Shown: positions 16,752-24,682 of the stretch, one piece after another
Layout: every line of letters starts with the position of its first letter
How positions within the stretch are numbered: the first letter of the stretch is position 1
Assembly: GCA_035380245.1 (NCBI GenBank)
Contig: DAOSXA010000001.1
Span: 716,069-780,068 of the forward strand
DNA from: Candidatus Zixiibacteriota bacterium
Lineage (GTDB): Bacteria; Zixibacteria; MSB-5A5; GN15; FEB-12
Length of the DNA: 64,000 nt
Direction of reading: 5' to 3'
The notes under the pieces: model-generated
Told to the model about the DNA's origin: nothing
What the model saw: only the letters and a program-made list of their open reading frames with translations
The model's database searches: none
Program-made: the position numbers and the translations under genes

Positions 16752-17549
16752 ATGTCAAAGAAACTACTAGGGCTGTTCATTCTAGCTTCGCTGATGGCTT
16801 TCGTGGCCATAAGCGTTATGGCCGACGACGGCAAGGTGCCGCCCGAACGCCAATGCACTCTCAAACACGATGACCCCAACACCGTCAACTGGAATATCGA
16901 CGATCAGGAATCCGACTGGAGCGATTCTCCGTTCTTGCCGACAGCCAGTCATCTCTATCAGCACTATGAGTGGCTGGGAGCGACTGTCGACCAGGAAGCC
17001 GGGGTAAACGTTACTGATGATGGACCGGATGACGACGGTCTCATCAGTGCGGTGATCGATCCAACCAACGGCGCGGTACAGATCCGGTTTGGAATTACCA
17101 CGTCATACTCCGCGCACCCGGGGGCTTTTCCGCTCGGTACTCGTGAGTTCGTCGAAGCGTGGGTGGACTGGAACAACAACCTGACCTTCGAACCGTCCGA
17201 GCGAGTTGGCCTGGGTTGGAACGGTTCTCCCAAAACCTGGGGTGGCACCGACACCCATGACGACGCGGTTCTTGGAGCGGCCGGTGGCGCACCGGGAACC
17301 TATAACGTCCGCATTCGTCTTTACTGGTCGCATGCGCCGCGCCCGGCTGCTCCGGGCGGAGCATACGACTGGGGTGAGGTCGAGGACTATGAAGGAGTGG
17401 AATTCGTAGCGGGCGAGCTGCCGGCTCCGGAATACGGTCAGGTAGCCGTTCCTTCAATGTCTACCTGGGCGTTGATTACCCTCGTGCTCCTGCTGCTGGG
17501 CGCAGCAGTCTGGGTAGTCCGTCGAAATCGCGCCGGGGGAATTGCCTGA
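16752..17549 (+). CDS. GEVED-domain secreted protein with IPTL-CTERM-like sorting tail
   Basis: The 265-residue protein has a signal peptide (MSKKLLGLFILASLMAFVAISVMA) and then a GEVED domain of about 150 residues. That domain contains EAWVDWNNNLTFEPSERV, TYNVRIRLYW and the diagnostic DWGEVEDYEGVEF. The C-terminus is VPSMSTWALITL followed by a hydrophobic helix and VVRRNRA. This is the layout of IPTL-CTERM tails (a Pro-Thr/Ser-Leu/Met-x-x-W box, a helix, then basic residues), which exosortase/rhombosortase-type systems cleave. The match is loose: PSMSTW instead of IPTLSEW. I chose the ATG at 16752 because the signal peptide begins there and AGAGGT lies about 9 nt upstream. Confidence 0.75.
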   Translation: MSKKLLGLFILASLMAFVAISVMADDGKVPPERQCTLKHDDPNTVNWNIDDQESDWSDSPFLPTASHLYQHYEWLGATVDQEAGVNVTDDGPDDDGLISAVIDPTNGAVQIRFGITTSYSAHPGAFPLGTREFVEAWVDWNNNLTFEPSERVGLGWNGSPKTWGGTDTHDDAVLGAAGGAPGTYNVRIRLYWSHAPRPAAPGGAYDWGEVEDYEGVEFVAGELPAPEYGQVAVPSMSTWALITLVLLLLGAAVWVVRRNRAGGIA

Positions 17550-17601
17550 CTCTAACAAACGGGAGTGTTGAGAAAGCCATACGTTCTGATATTTAGTTGG
17601 G

Positions 17602-17642
17602 CACAACTATAATGCGGGCGACATAAGGCTGCCCGCTACGCG
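17602..17642 (+). repeat. 41-bp dispersed repeat (copy A)
   Basis: This non-coding 41-mer has gcgggcgac / gctgcccgc arms and matches 46256-46296 on the opposite strand at about 35 of 41 positions. It is followed by a second hairpin (ggcggggcttgtctccgcc) in the same gap. Confidence 0.6.
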
Positions 17643-17734
17643 AGGTTATGGCTCTCAAACGCGTAGCGGCGGGGCTTGTCTCCGCCGCGATTGAAGTTTG
17701 TCAACAATCCCAAAACGCAGGGGGACATTAACAG

Positions 17735-17765
17735 GGTGCGGTCGTAAGACCGCTCCTTGTTTTTA
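17735..17765 (+). terminator. Terminator-like hairpin after the GEVED gene
   Basis: The stem gcggtc gtaa gaccgc, extendable with a bulge, is followed by tccttgttttt on the plus strand. It sits between convergent genes. Confidence 0.55.
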
Positions 17766-19310
17766 TTGTTCTAAATCCAGACGGATAGCCTGAAGATGAA
17801 AGGCATGCTTCTTGCGGGCGTTGTCGAACAACGCTACGTTGAGTCGGATCGGGTCGTTTATTTCAAGGTCGTGCGGCGAACCGGTCCGGAGCCGCCGCCG
17901 CATCTCGATCGTCCAGATATTATCGTGCCAGCGCCCGAACGCTCGAATATCTCCGCGATCTCCGTGCAATTCACCTACCAGGACCGCCGGCTGGATTGCC
18001 CCAACGGGCAAAGAGTCGCCTCCGGAGAAATAAGGAACGGCATTATACGAATCTACCCGCAGCCAACTGTGTTTGTTGGTGGTAAGATCGAGTAAATATG
18101 GCTGCCGCCAATCTTCGTTCAAGTTGGAATGAGTTGATCCGGCCGCAGGATTGTCCACGAAGATACCGTTGCTGTTCGAATCCGTTGCCATCGCCATGAA
18201 ACGATCGTCCGCCTGCGCCACCGGATTAGTCCCGACCGCCTGCCAGACCCACAGGTCGAGGGTGTCATCGACAGCATCATGATTGCCGTATGCACCCTTG
18301 TTGCCGATGTGACACGTGGCGGCACAACCACCCGCATCGCGCGATAAAGACAAAGCAACCTGATCTTCCCAATAGATCGACTCATCGAAAAGGTTCAGAT
18401 AGGCACTTTTTTGAACGATCCAGCCGGTGTCGGTCTTGATCAGGTGACGATTCGAGGAATAGTCCGGATCGCTGTAGGTCAGCAACAGATACAGGTTGGC
18501 ATGGTCGACAAACGCCTTAACCGTCGCCATTGAGGCCGAAGACTCAAAATTGGCGCCCCCGATCAATCCGATCGTCACCGAGTCGGCCTCAGCCCATTGC
18601 GGCTCATTGACGATTCCATCGATCTCAACTATACCCGGTATGTTTTTGAGGGTCAGTCGACTGTATGTCGACGGGATCATGAACAGACCGACCAGGATAG
18701 TCAAGCCCAGAATCCCGGATAAAACCAAGGCCCGCGTTTGCACGAATCCGGGAAATACCGGATCGAAAAAGATCGAGTTCACCCGCGACTCTTTGTTGGC
18801 GATCGTCTCGACAATGTGCGCTATTGTCATCAGCAGGAGAATCCCGGCACTGTATCGGTGCAGCCAGTGCATCAGGACAAAACCATCCGGAGCGCTGAAC
18901 AATCCTAATTGCAGCGTAATCCCGCTGAGTACGGCGGTTGCCCCAAGAAACAGCATGGTCAGATAAAATAGCTTCTTGCCGAGTTTATAGCGGAGATGGG
19001 TGAAGATATTCGTCAATCGTCGAAGTTGATCGGTCAGCAGCAAATGCGCGAAGTAGAAAATTCCAACCGCCGTCAGAATATACCCGAACGCGGCATGCCA
19101 GGCGAATATGTCCCCGGTCGGCGCCAGCCGGTCGAACAACGATCCCGGTTCGAGCGTCGGCTGTTCGCCCATAATCGAACCGAGTCGGATACCCGTCAGA
19201 TAGAGCGGACCGAGAAGCAGCACAGTCGCGGCATGAGCCAGACGTACGCCCAAACGATACCGGTAAAATGCAGGATCACGCATAAGTCTATATAACGCAC
19301 AAACGGACAC
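17763..19310 (-). CDS. Membrane cytochrome b fused to ethylbenzene-dehydrogenase-type haem domain
   Basis: The 515-residue protein has two parts. The N-terminal part (about 1-215) has five membrane helices, with histidines such as RLAHAAT, WHAAFGY and MHWLHRY placed as haem b ligands of a cytochrome b561/formate-dehydrogenase-gamma type bundle. The remainder (about 220-515) is a periplasmic EB_dh-type domain. It begins IPGIVEIDGIVNEPQWAEAD and contains GGCAATCHIG, a C-x3-C-H variant of the haem-c motif, then a His/Met-rich beta fold. Together it likely carries electrons between the quinone pool and a periplasmic partner. It is divergent from a porin gene 133 bp away. The partner oxidoreductase is not in the window. 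Confidence 0.82.
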   Translation of the reverse strand: MSVCALYRLMRDPAFYRYRLGVRLAHAATVLLLGPLYLTGIRLGSIMGEQPTLEPGSLFDRLAPTGDIFAWHAAFGYILTAVGIFYFAHLLLTDQLRRLTNIFTHLRYKLGKKLFYLTMLFLGATAVLSGITLQLGLFSAPDGFVLMHWLHRYSAGILLLMTIAHIVETIANKESRVNSIFFDPVFPGFVQTRALVLSGILGLTILVGLFMIPSTYSRLTLKNIPGIVEIDGIVNEPQWAEADSVTIGLIGGANFESSASMATVKAFVDHANLYLLLTYSDPDYSSNRHLIKTDTGWIVQKSAYLNLFDESIYWEDQVALSLSRDAGGCAATCHIGNKGAYGNHDAVDDTLDLWVWQAVGTNPVAQADDRFMAMATDSNSNGIFVDNPAAGSTHSNLNEDWRQPYLLDLTTNKHSWLRVDSYNAVPYFSGGDSLPVGAIQPAVLVGELHGDRGDIRAFGRWHDNIWTIEMRRRLRTGSPHDLEINDPIRLNVALFDNARKKHAFHLQAIRLDLEQ

Positions 19311-19443
19311 TATTGAAAGACTAATCCTCTTGAATAATAATCGCTAAAACCGTAAGAACGTGCTTGCTATTTTGAGGTGAGAAGTCCAGATTTGGCGACC
19401 AAGGACTTGAACCATTCGGCCTTTTGAGAAAGGTTGAGGAGAT

Positions 19444-20631
19444 ATGAACAAAAATGTGCTAATGATCATTATCGCTCTAGCCGCGCTGTTGTCAATTGCC
19501 GGGCAAAGTACGGCAGCGGTTGGACCGTTCCGGATCACCGGAGCCGACTCGAGCTACCTGGAGTTCCATCTGGCCACCCAGGTACAGTTGAAGTATATCG
19601 CGGACGATCTTCGCGGCGACGACGGTTATGATGACCGCTTCACTATGGAATTACGCCGGGTGCGTCCTGCGATTGCAGTCGGATTGCCCAAAAAACATCT
19701 CACTTTCCGGTTACAGTTGAGCACCGTATCCGGATCATTGGAGTTGCTTGATCTGTACAGTGACTACAGTTACCGCAAGAACCTTCGTTTTCGTATCGGC
19801 CAATTCAAAACTCCATTCACGCGTTATCGCCTGCAGTCGTTTCAAAGTCTGACATTCGTCGACTGGTCGGTGTTAACACGCTGGTTCGGCGCCGAACGAC
19901 AGCGCGGTCTCGCTATTCATAACGGCTTCACCAAACCGGCCCCGTTCTCTTACGTGGTGATGTTCGGCTCCGGCGTCAACGCCCGCGCCAGTCATGCCAT
20001 CGGAACATCGCTGGTATATGACCTGCCTCGTACCAATCCCTCCGACCTTACCGAATCGGCCGCCGGCCCGGAGTTCCATCCGGAACTGTTCGTTCACCTG
20101 GCCCATCATCACGGCAACATCAATGTAGGATCCGACACCGATGCTTCTCGGACCGGATTGCGTTACATGACCGCGGTCAGCTTTGCCTGGGATATGGACC
20201 CCGATCCCTACTACGATTGCCGTCTTCGACTGGCGCCCGAACTGCTGGTTAAATACTCCGGTTGGGCGTTGTCGGCAATCGGCTATGGCGCAACCGGTGA
20301 GATCTATGAGGGCAACGACCATGATCCGATTCTTTACGGCGGTCTGCTTCAGGCGGCGTATCGGATCGATCAACGCTGGGAGTTGGCGGCCCGATTCGCG
20401 GCGGCCGATGCCTCTGATAATTTTTACCGCGGCGCTGTGAACAAGGCCCTGGCCGATGACGAAGAACGCACTATCCTGCGCAGTCAGCGCCAGGCTACTA
20501 TCGGTCTGAACGTTTACATCGACGAACACATCTGCAAGCTCCAGACCGATTTCGGCTGGCTTCGTAATTACGATTCCGAAGGCTCCACCGACGATTATGA
20601 AATTCGTAGTCAACTGCAGTTGACCTTCTGA
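19444..20631 (+). CDS. Outer-membrane porin, phosphate-selective porin O/P-like
   Basis: The 395-residue beta-barrel protein has a signal peptide (MNKNVLMIIIALAALLSIAGQSTAA). It then has a strand-rich sequence of alternating hydrophobic residues and ends LQLTF, the C-terminal aromatic signal for outer-membrane assembly. RIGQFKTPFTRYRLQS and RGLAIHNGF match the porin O/P family landmarks. It probably forms a 14-18-stranded channel for anions or small solutes; specificity is not readable. GAGGAGAT precedes the ATG by 4-6 nt. Expression is likely independent of the divergent cytochrome gene. A strong bidirectional terminator follows. Confidence 0.8.
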   Translation: MNKNVLMIIIALAALLSIAGQSTAAVGPFRITGADSSYLEFHLATQVQLKYIADDLRGDDGYDDRFTMELRRVRPAIAVGLPKKHLTFRLQLSTVSGSLELLDLYSDYSYRKNLRFRIGQFKTPFTRYRLQSFQSLTFVDWSVLTRWFGAERQRGLAIHNGFTKPAPFSYVVMFGSGVNARASHAIGTSLVYDLPRTNPSDLTESAAGPEFHPELFVHLAHHHGNINVGSDTDASRTGLRYMTAVSFAWDMDPDPYYDCRLRLAPELLVKYSGWALSAIGYGATGEIYEGNDHDPILYGGLLQAAYRIDQRWELAARFAAADASDNFYRGAVNKALADDEERTILRSQRQATIGLNVYIDEHICKLQTDFGWLRNYDSEGSTDDYEIRSQLQLTF

Positions 20632-20645
20632 TTATCACCCAAATC

Positions 20646-20683
20646 AAAACAGGGTCATTCCGCCGCGAATGACCCTGTTTTTC
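20646..20683. terminator. Bidirectional terminator between convergent genes
   Basis: A 14-bp perfect stem (aaaacagggtcatt / aatgaccctgtttt) with loop ccgccgcg has T-runs on both strands. It serves the porin gene and the minus-strand regulator pair. Confidence 0.9.
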
Positions 20684-20709
20684 GATGCACCGGAGCTTTT
20701 GCCCGGTGA

Positions 20710-21171
20710 TTACTCTACGAAAATTCTGACTTTCTCTTCACCGTCCTGGACGTCGATGCTGGTGTCGGCGAGGGCATCGATCAACTCCTCGAGCGATTTC
20801 GGGTCGAGGTGTTCAATATCCAGTTCGATCCCGTGTTCGCTCAAGGCATGGTTGATCCTGGTCGTCGATTTCCCGGGCATAAGCGATCCTAGCTTAACGC
20901 CGGCTCGAACCAGACTGAGCGGTACCCGGATGTTAACATGTTCGTGGCGGCGACGGCGGCAGCCATGGTCGTCATCTTCATCGTCTTTCTTATGTCCCTC
21001 CACCTGCACCCGCAGCCAGCGGGGTTTACTGCCCGGCTCGCGCACCGGATCGTCTCTGATCCAGCCGGTCTGATCGGCTACATCCACCGCCTTCAGGAGC
21101 TTTTCCGCCTGTTCGACAGTGATCTTTCCATCGGAAAGCATCTGGAGTATTTTGTGTTTCTCTTCACTCAC
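20710..21171 (-). CDS. SHOCT-like/YvlB-N domain protein
   Basis: The product of about 153 residues starts with a SHOCT-like helical motif, SEEKHKILQMLSDGKITVEQAEKLL. This is the kind found at the N-terminus of YvlB/DUF4097 proteins and as partner of DUF2089. A charged Asp/His/Arg-rich linker (about 60-80) follows. The C-terminal half, VNIRVPLSLVRAGVKLGSLMP...LDIEHLDPKSLEELIDAL, resembles the YvlB repeat NVRVPLxLVRAG. A GTG start at 21171 is preferred because AGAGGTG lies just upstream; an ATG 18 nt earlier would overlap the preceding gene by 14 nt. It is co-transcribed with the DUF2089 gene, with a 4-nt gap. It probably modulates an envelope-stress response, by analogy only. Confidence 0.8.
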   Translation of the reverse strand: MSEEKHKILQMLSDGKITVEQAEKLLKAVDVADQTGWIRDDPVREPGSKPRWLRVQVEGHKKDDEDDDHGCRRRRHEHVNIRVPLSLVRAGVKLGSLMPGKSTTRINHALSEHGIELDIEHLDPKSLEELIDALADTSIDVQDGEEKVRIFVE

Positions 21172-21175
21172 AGCA

Positions 21176-21589
21176 TCACCTCTTATCATTAAGTCTTCTC
21201 ATTGCCTCGTCGAAATCTATTTCACCGTCCTCCAGATCCTCCAGAATCGACTCTTTGGTCTCCCGGTTCAGGTCCGGTATTTTATCTATAAGAACCGGCT
21301 CATCGGGATCCGACTCGATCTGGACGAAAGTCAGCATTTCGCCGATTCGGTTAAGCCGGTTTTTGACGGTCGGGTAACTCACCCCGAAATACTTCTCCAT
21401 TTGCTTGATCGATCCGTGACTCTTGACAAATGCCGCCACGAACACCTGGTCCTCGGCCGAGAGCGCCGCCAGCTCGGGAAGTTCAAACGAGCCCTCAATG
21501 GAGATACCGGAGCTCTCCATTCGTATGCGTTCCACGATGAGCTTCTGTCCATCGGTAAGTTTTGTTAGCTCTCGCCAGTCTTTGTTCAT
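21176..21589 (-). CDS. DUF2089-family transcriptional regulator
   Basis: The 137-residue protein matches DUF2089. A winged-helix segment, LAALSAEDQVFVAAFVKSHGSIKQMEKYFGVSYPTVKNRLNRI (about 42-84), carries the recognition helix. It is followed by a C-terminal acidic SHOCT-like tail, ILEDLEDGEIDFDEAMRRL, similar to the N-terminus of the next protein, so the two may interact through these helices. The family usually has an N-terminal zinc ribbon; here it is absent. GGGAG lies before the chosen ATG. Two copies of a 12-bp direct repeat and a 7-bp dyad lie in its upstream region and are candidate autoregulatory sites. Confidence 0.85.
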   Translation of the reverse strand: MNKDWRELTKLTDGQKLIVERIRMESSGISIEGSFELPELAALSAEDQVFVAAFVKSHGSIKQMEKYFGVSYPTVKNRLNRIGEMLTFVQIESDPDEPVLIDKIPDLNRETKESILEDLEDGEIDFDEAMRRLNDKR

Positions 21590-21615
21590 GTTTTTCTCCC
21601 GAGTTATCACCAATC

Positions 21616-21687
21616 TTTATTTACATTACGGTTAGATATTAAAAAAGTTCATTATTAAATGAATTTATTTACATTTTTTGATGTAAA
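21616..21687 (-). promoter_or_regulatory. Candidate operator for the DUF2089 regulator
   Basis: The 12-mer tttatttacatt occurs exactly twice (21616-21627 and 21664-21675), 48 bp apart. The second copy overlaps a dyad, tttacat-N6-atgtaaa (21668-21687). All lie 27-98 bp upstream of the DUF2089 start. The symmetry suits a dimeric winged-helix regulator; binding is inferred. Confidence 0.4.
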
Positions 21688-21927
21688 ACTTGTCCTCTAC
21701 CTCATTAAATCTCATAAGCTGTTGTATGAGTTGGACTTTTATTGATCGGACGACCGGAGATATCTCGAATTCTCTCTGCCTTGCGGGATTTTACTCACAC
21801 TCGCTTCGGACAAAAACGGCTGATGAAACCTGAGGCGGAGACTTCGTAGATATAGGAACCGAAGAGACATTTACCGCCCGAGGATCGGTGATTCTTTGAC
21901 AAATGCTTAAGTAGAAGCTCTCCCCAC

Positions 21928-21957
21928 AAAAAAAGGGCCGGGATCACCGGCCCTTTA
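21928..21957 (-). terminator. Terminator of the VWA gene
   Basis: On the minus strand, aaagggccgg-tgatc-ccggcccttt is followed by a run of seven or more T. Confidence 0.88.
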
Positions 21958-21972
21958 CTGCGCTGGGAGGTA

Positions 21973-24027
21973 TTACCGCTGCGTCAACTGCTCATCGAAC
22001 TGCTGAGCTTTGTTGATCAGAGACATCAGCTCGATCACCTCGCTCGACTCGCTCTCGACCGCGATCCCCTTGACCACGTCCATAACATCCGCCAAACTCG
22101 ATTCCTTAGCCCAGTAGGACTTGCGCAGGATCTCGGCGAACTCCGCCGCCGCCGCCGCCAGCTTGAGATCATCCGAGGCTCGGCTGAACGTTGAAGCGAA
22201 CCCGCCGGTGTTAACGGCCTTTGCCACTTCGGTCACCCTGTCGGAATCCGGGTCCTTGTAGCGCACGTAGACGGTACCGATGCGGTCGACCGGCCGCTCC
22301 GCATGCTGGAGCTTCACCTCGTACAGCGCCGTGACCTCGTGCCCGCTGCCGATTTCACCGCCGTCCTCCTTGTCGTCACGGAATTTGTTGTCGGCTACGT
22401 CGCGATTCTCATACCCGAGCAGGCGATAAGAACGCACCGCCCGCGGATCGAAATCGACCTGAATCTTCACGTCGCGGGCGATCACCTGCAGCGTCCCGGT
22501 CAGGTTGTCGACGAAAATGCCGCGAGCTTCCTGGAGATTATCCACGTAGGCGTAAAAACCGTTCCCTTTGTTGCCGAGCTTCTCCATGAGAACGTCGTTG
22601 TAGTTGCCCATGCCGAATCCGACCGTGGTGAGAGTAATACCTTTGTCGGCGTACATTTTAATCATCTTCAAAATATCGTCCGGGCCGGTCTGGCCGACAT
22701 TGGCCACGCCGTCGGAGCAGAGGATCACACGGTTGATATACCCCTGCCGGAACATACGGTCGGCCATATTATAACCGAGCCGAATTCCCTCTTCGGCGTT
22801 GGTGGAGCCGCCGCTGTGCATCATCTCAATGGCGTTAATGATCAGATTTCTTTCATGAAGCGAAGTCGGCGGCAGCCATTCCATACCATTCGAACCATAA
22901 ACCACGATCCCGACCTTATCCTCGTAAGTGAGTTCATCGACCAGCAAACGCAGCGCCTTACGAACAAGACCGAGACGGTCTTCCCGAGCCATCGAGCCGG
23001 AGATATCGACCACGAACACGAGATTAGCCGGCTTGCGGTTTTCCGGACGGACCTCTCGCCCTTTGATGCCGATCTTCACCAGGCTGCAATTCTGCCCGAA
23101 ACGGCTGGGAGCGCCTTCGATATTGACCGAGAAAGCTTCTTCTTCCGGAGAATCGTAGTTGTAATCGAAATGATTGACGAACTCTTCGGTGCGCACGGCA
23201 TCCTTGTCCGGCAGCGCCCCGCGTTCGAGATAGGAGCGGGCGAGGACATAAGAGGCATCATCGACGTCGATAGCGAAAGTCGAAAGGTGGTCGTCCTCGG
23301 TGTCGACGAACGGATTTACGCCGTAGTTCTCGAAGAACATGGCATCGAACGGCTTGCCGTTGACGATCGCGTTGCCGCCGTGGGCCGGCGGATAGGGCTG
23401 CGGTGAAGGGGCACATTGCGGACTTGCGACAGCACTATAGTTGATTCCTCCAAGAGGATCACCGACGGGCACGGCTACTCCGTTAGTCACCTCACCGGCG
23501 CGGCCGCCACGAATGAATGTTTCCTTGTCTTTCTTATTCTCCTCCACCTTCCCGGATGTCTCCAGCAGTTCATCGACCGAAGTCACCGGCTGTATCTTGA
23601 TGGCGTCCGCGGTAATCACGACTTGATTGGAAACCTGAAATTTGTCAATCATGTCCTGATCGCAGACCACCTTGATCGTCTTGCCGATATCGCCGATCTT
23701 CTTCTCCAAAACGGCATTGACCTCGATAGCGGAATCAGCCACAATTCTTATATCCGAGATTTCAAGGGTATTATGATCCAGGTTGGAAATCCGCAAGGTG
23801 TGAATGCCCGGGGGGACACGTTTAATCAGATAAGTTCCATCTATCCCGGTCATGGCGCCATACTTCGTACCGAGCACTAGAACGGAAGCACCGATAATCG
23901 GATCGCCGGTATCTTTGTCGGTTATTTTACCCTTGATCTGTCCGGTATCGGCGGCCTGGATAATCATGGCGACGGCTGTCGTGAGAAACATGAGGGTGAG
24001 GACGGTGAGAACTTTACGGGGACGCAT
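21973..24027 (-). CDS. YfbK-like VWA protein with TonB-receptor-like N-terminus
   Basis: The 684-residue exported protein has a signal peptide (1-25), then a carboxypeptidase-regulatory-like Ig fold (about 27-110: GQIKGKITDKDTGDPIIGASVLVLGT). A segment then matches the start of a TonB plug: VVITADAIKIQPVTSVDELLETSG, FIRGGRAGEVTNGV and VGDPLGG (about 135-195). The rest is YfbK type: an N-terminal domain (TFAIDVDDASYVLARSYLERG, about 250-300), a von Willebrand A domain with MIDAS motif DISGSM (about 345), and a C-terminal DUF3520-like region. YfbK proteins are periplasmic or lipid-anchored with unknown partners. AAAGGAGG precedes the ATG by 6 nt. The receptor-like front half lacking any barrel is odd and suggests fusion. 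Confidence 0.88.
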   Translation of the reverse strand: MRPRKVLTVLTLMFLTTAVAMIIQAADTGQIKGKITDKDTGDPIIGASVLVLGTKYGAMTGIDGTYLIKRVPPGIHTLRISNLDHNTLEISDIRIVADSAIEVNAVLEKKIGDIGKTIKVVCDQDMIDKFQVSNQVVITADAIKIQPVTSVDELLETSGKVEENKKDKETFIRGGRAGEVTNGVAVPVGDPLGGINYSAVASPQCAPSPQPYPPAHGGNAIVNGKPFDAMFFENYGVNPFVDTEDDHLSTFAIDVDDASYVLARSYLERGALPDKDAVRTEEFVNHFDYNYDSPEEEAFSVNIEGAPSRFGQNCSLVKIGIKGREVRPENRKPANLVFVVDISGSMAREDRLGLVRKALRLLVDELTYEDKVGIVVYGSNGMEWLPPTSLHERNLIINAIEMMHSGGSTNAEEGIRLGYNMADRMFRQGYINRVILCSDGVANVGQTGPDDILKMIKMYADKGITLTTVGFGMGNYNDVLMEKLGNKGNGFYAYVDNLQEARGIFVDNLTGTLQVIARDVKIQVDFDPRAVRSYRLLGYENRDVADNKFRDDKEDGGEIGSGHEVTALYEVKLQHAERPVDRIGTVYVRYKDPDSDRVTEVAKAVNTGGFASTFSRASDDLKLAAAAAEFAEILRKSYWAKESSLADVMDVVKGIAVESESSEVIELMSLINKAQQFDEQLTQR

Positions 24028-24682
24028 AGCGAACCTCCTTTCAAAAGGCTGCCGGCCGAAAGTGCCGTATCGGACGCGGCGTCAATCTCTGGTTTGTTCC
24101 TTTTGAGGGGGTTACACGGTAATAACGAATTTCTTCCCGATTTTGTTGAACGAAACGAATTCTAGATCGAATAATGAACATTTGCCGTTTTCGTTCGTCT
24201 TCTGTATCAGAACAGACAAAGCACTGCGGCCGGAGACATCCGGTCGGCGCTCGGTTTTCCCGCCAGGATTCCATCCGAGCTTCAGTGTCGATTTTCGATA
24301 CGCATCGATTCAAAAAACCGCCCAGAATTATTCTCTTCTCACCGGTTTTTATACCGCCAACGGTGAGGTACGCCCTGACCGGTACGAGACCGGCACCCGT
24401 TGCATCAGACTATCCGTGCGCAGGGTATCGCCTGCGTAGTCCGAGGGTTTGTCTATCGAGTGGATCGCGACAGTCTTCGATCGCTCCGGGTGTCGAACCG
24501 AATGGTGAATTACGACCTGCAGTACATAGGTGAGCAAACCTTGAATAACAGAGAGTAAACCGACAAACTATAAGGAGGCTTATCGACCAAAGAATTACCC
24601 CCTCCCCCACCTCATCATCGCCCGCCGCAAAACGAACCAGGAATATATTCGTGCCTGATAAAGACCCTAAAACGGAGAAGAT
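24028..24682. other. 655-bp divergent non-coding region
   Basis: The region lies between the VWA gene and the first TSP3/dockerin gene. A hairpin, cgcagg / cctgcg (24420-24437), is visible. Open frames on both strands are out of keeping with their neighbours and lack ribosome sites. No RNA gene was recognised. Confidence 0.5.

Larger units (their letters stand above)
21590..21972. other. Non-coding stretch between DUF2089 and VWA genes
   Basis: This stretch holds the DUF2089 promoter side with its repeats (21616-21687) and, at the far end, the terminator of the VWA gene. No coding frame is supported. Confidence 0.6.
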
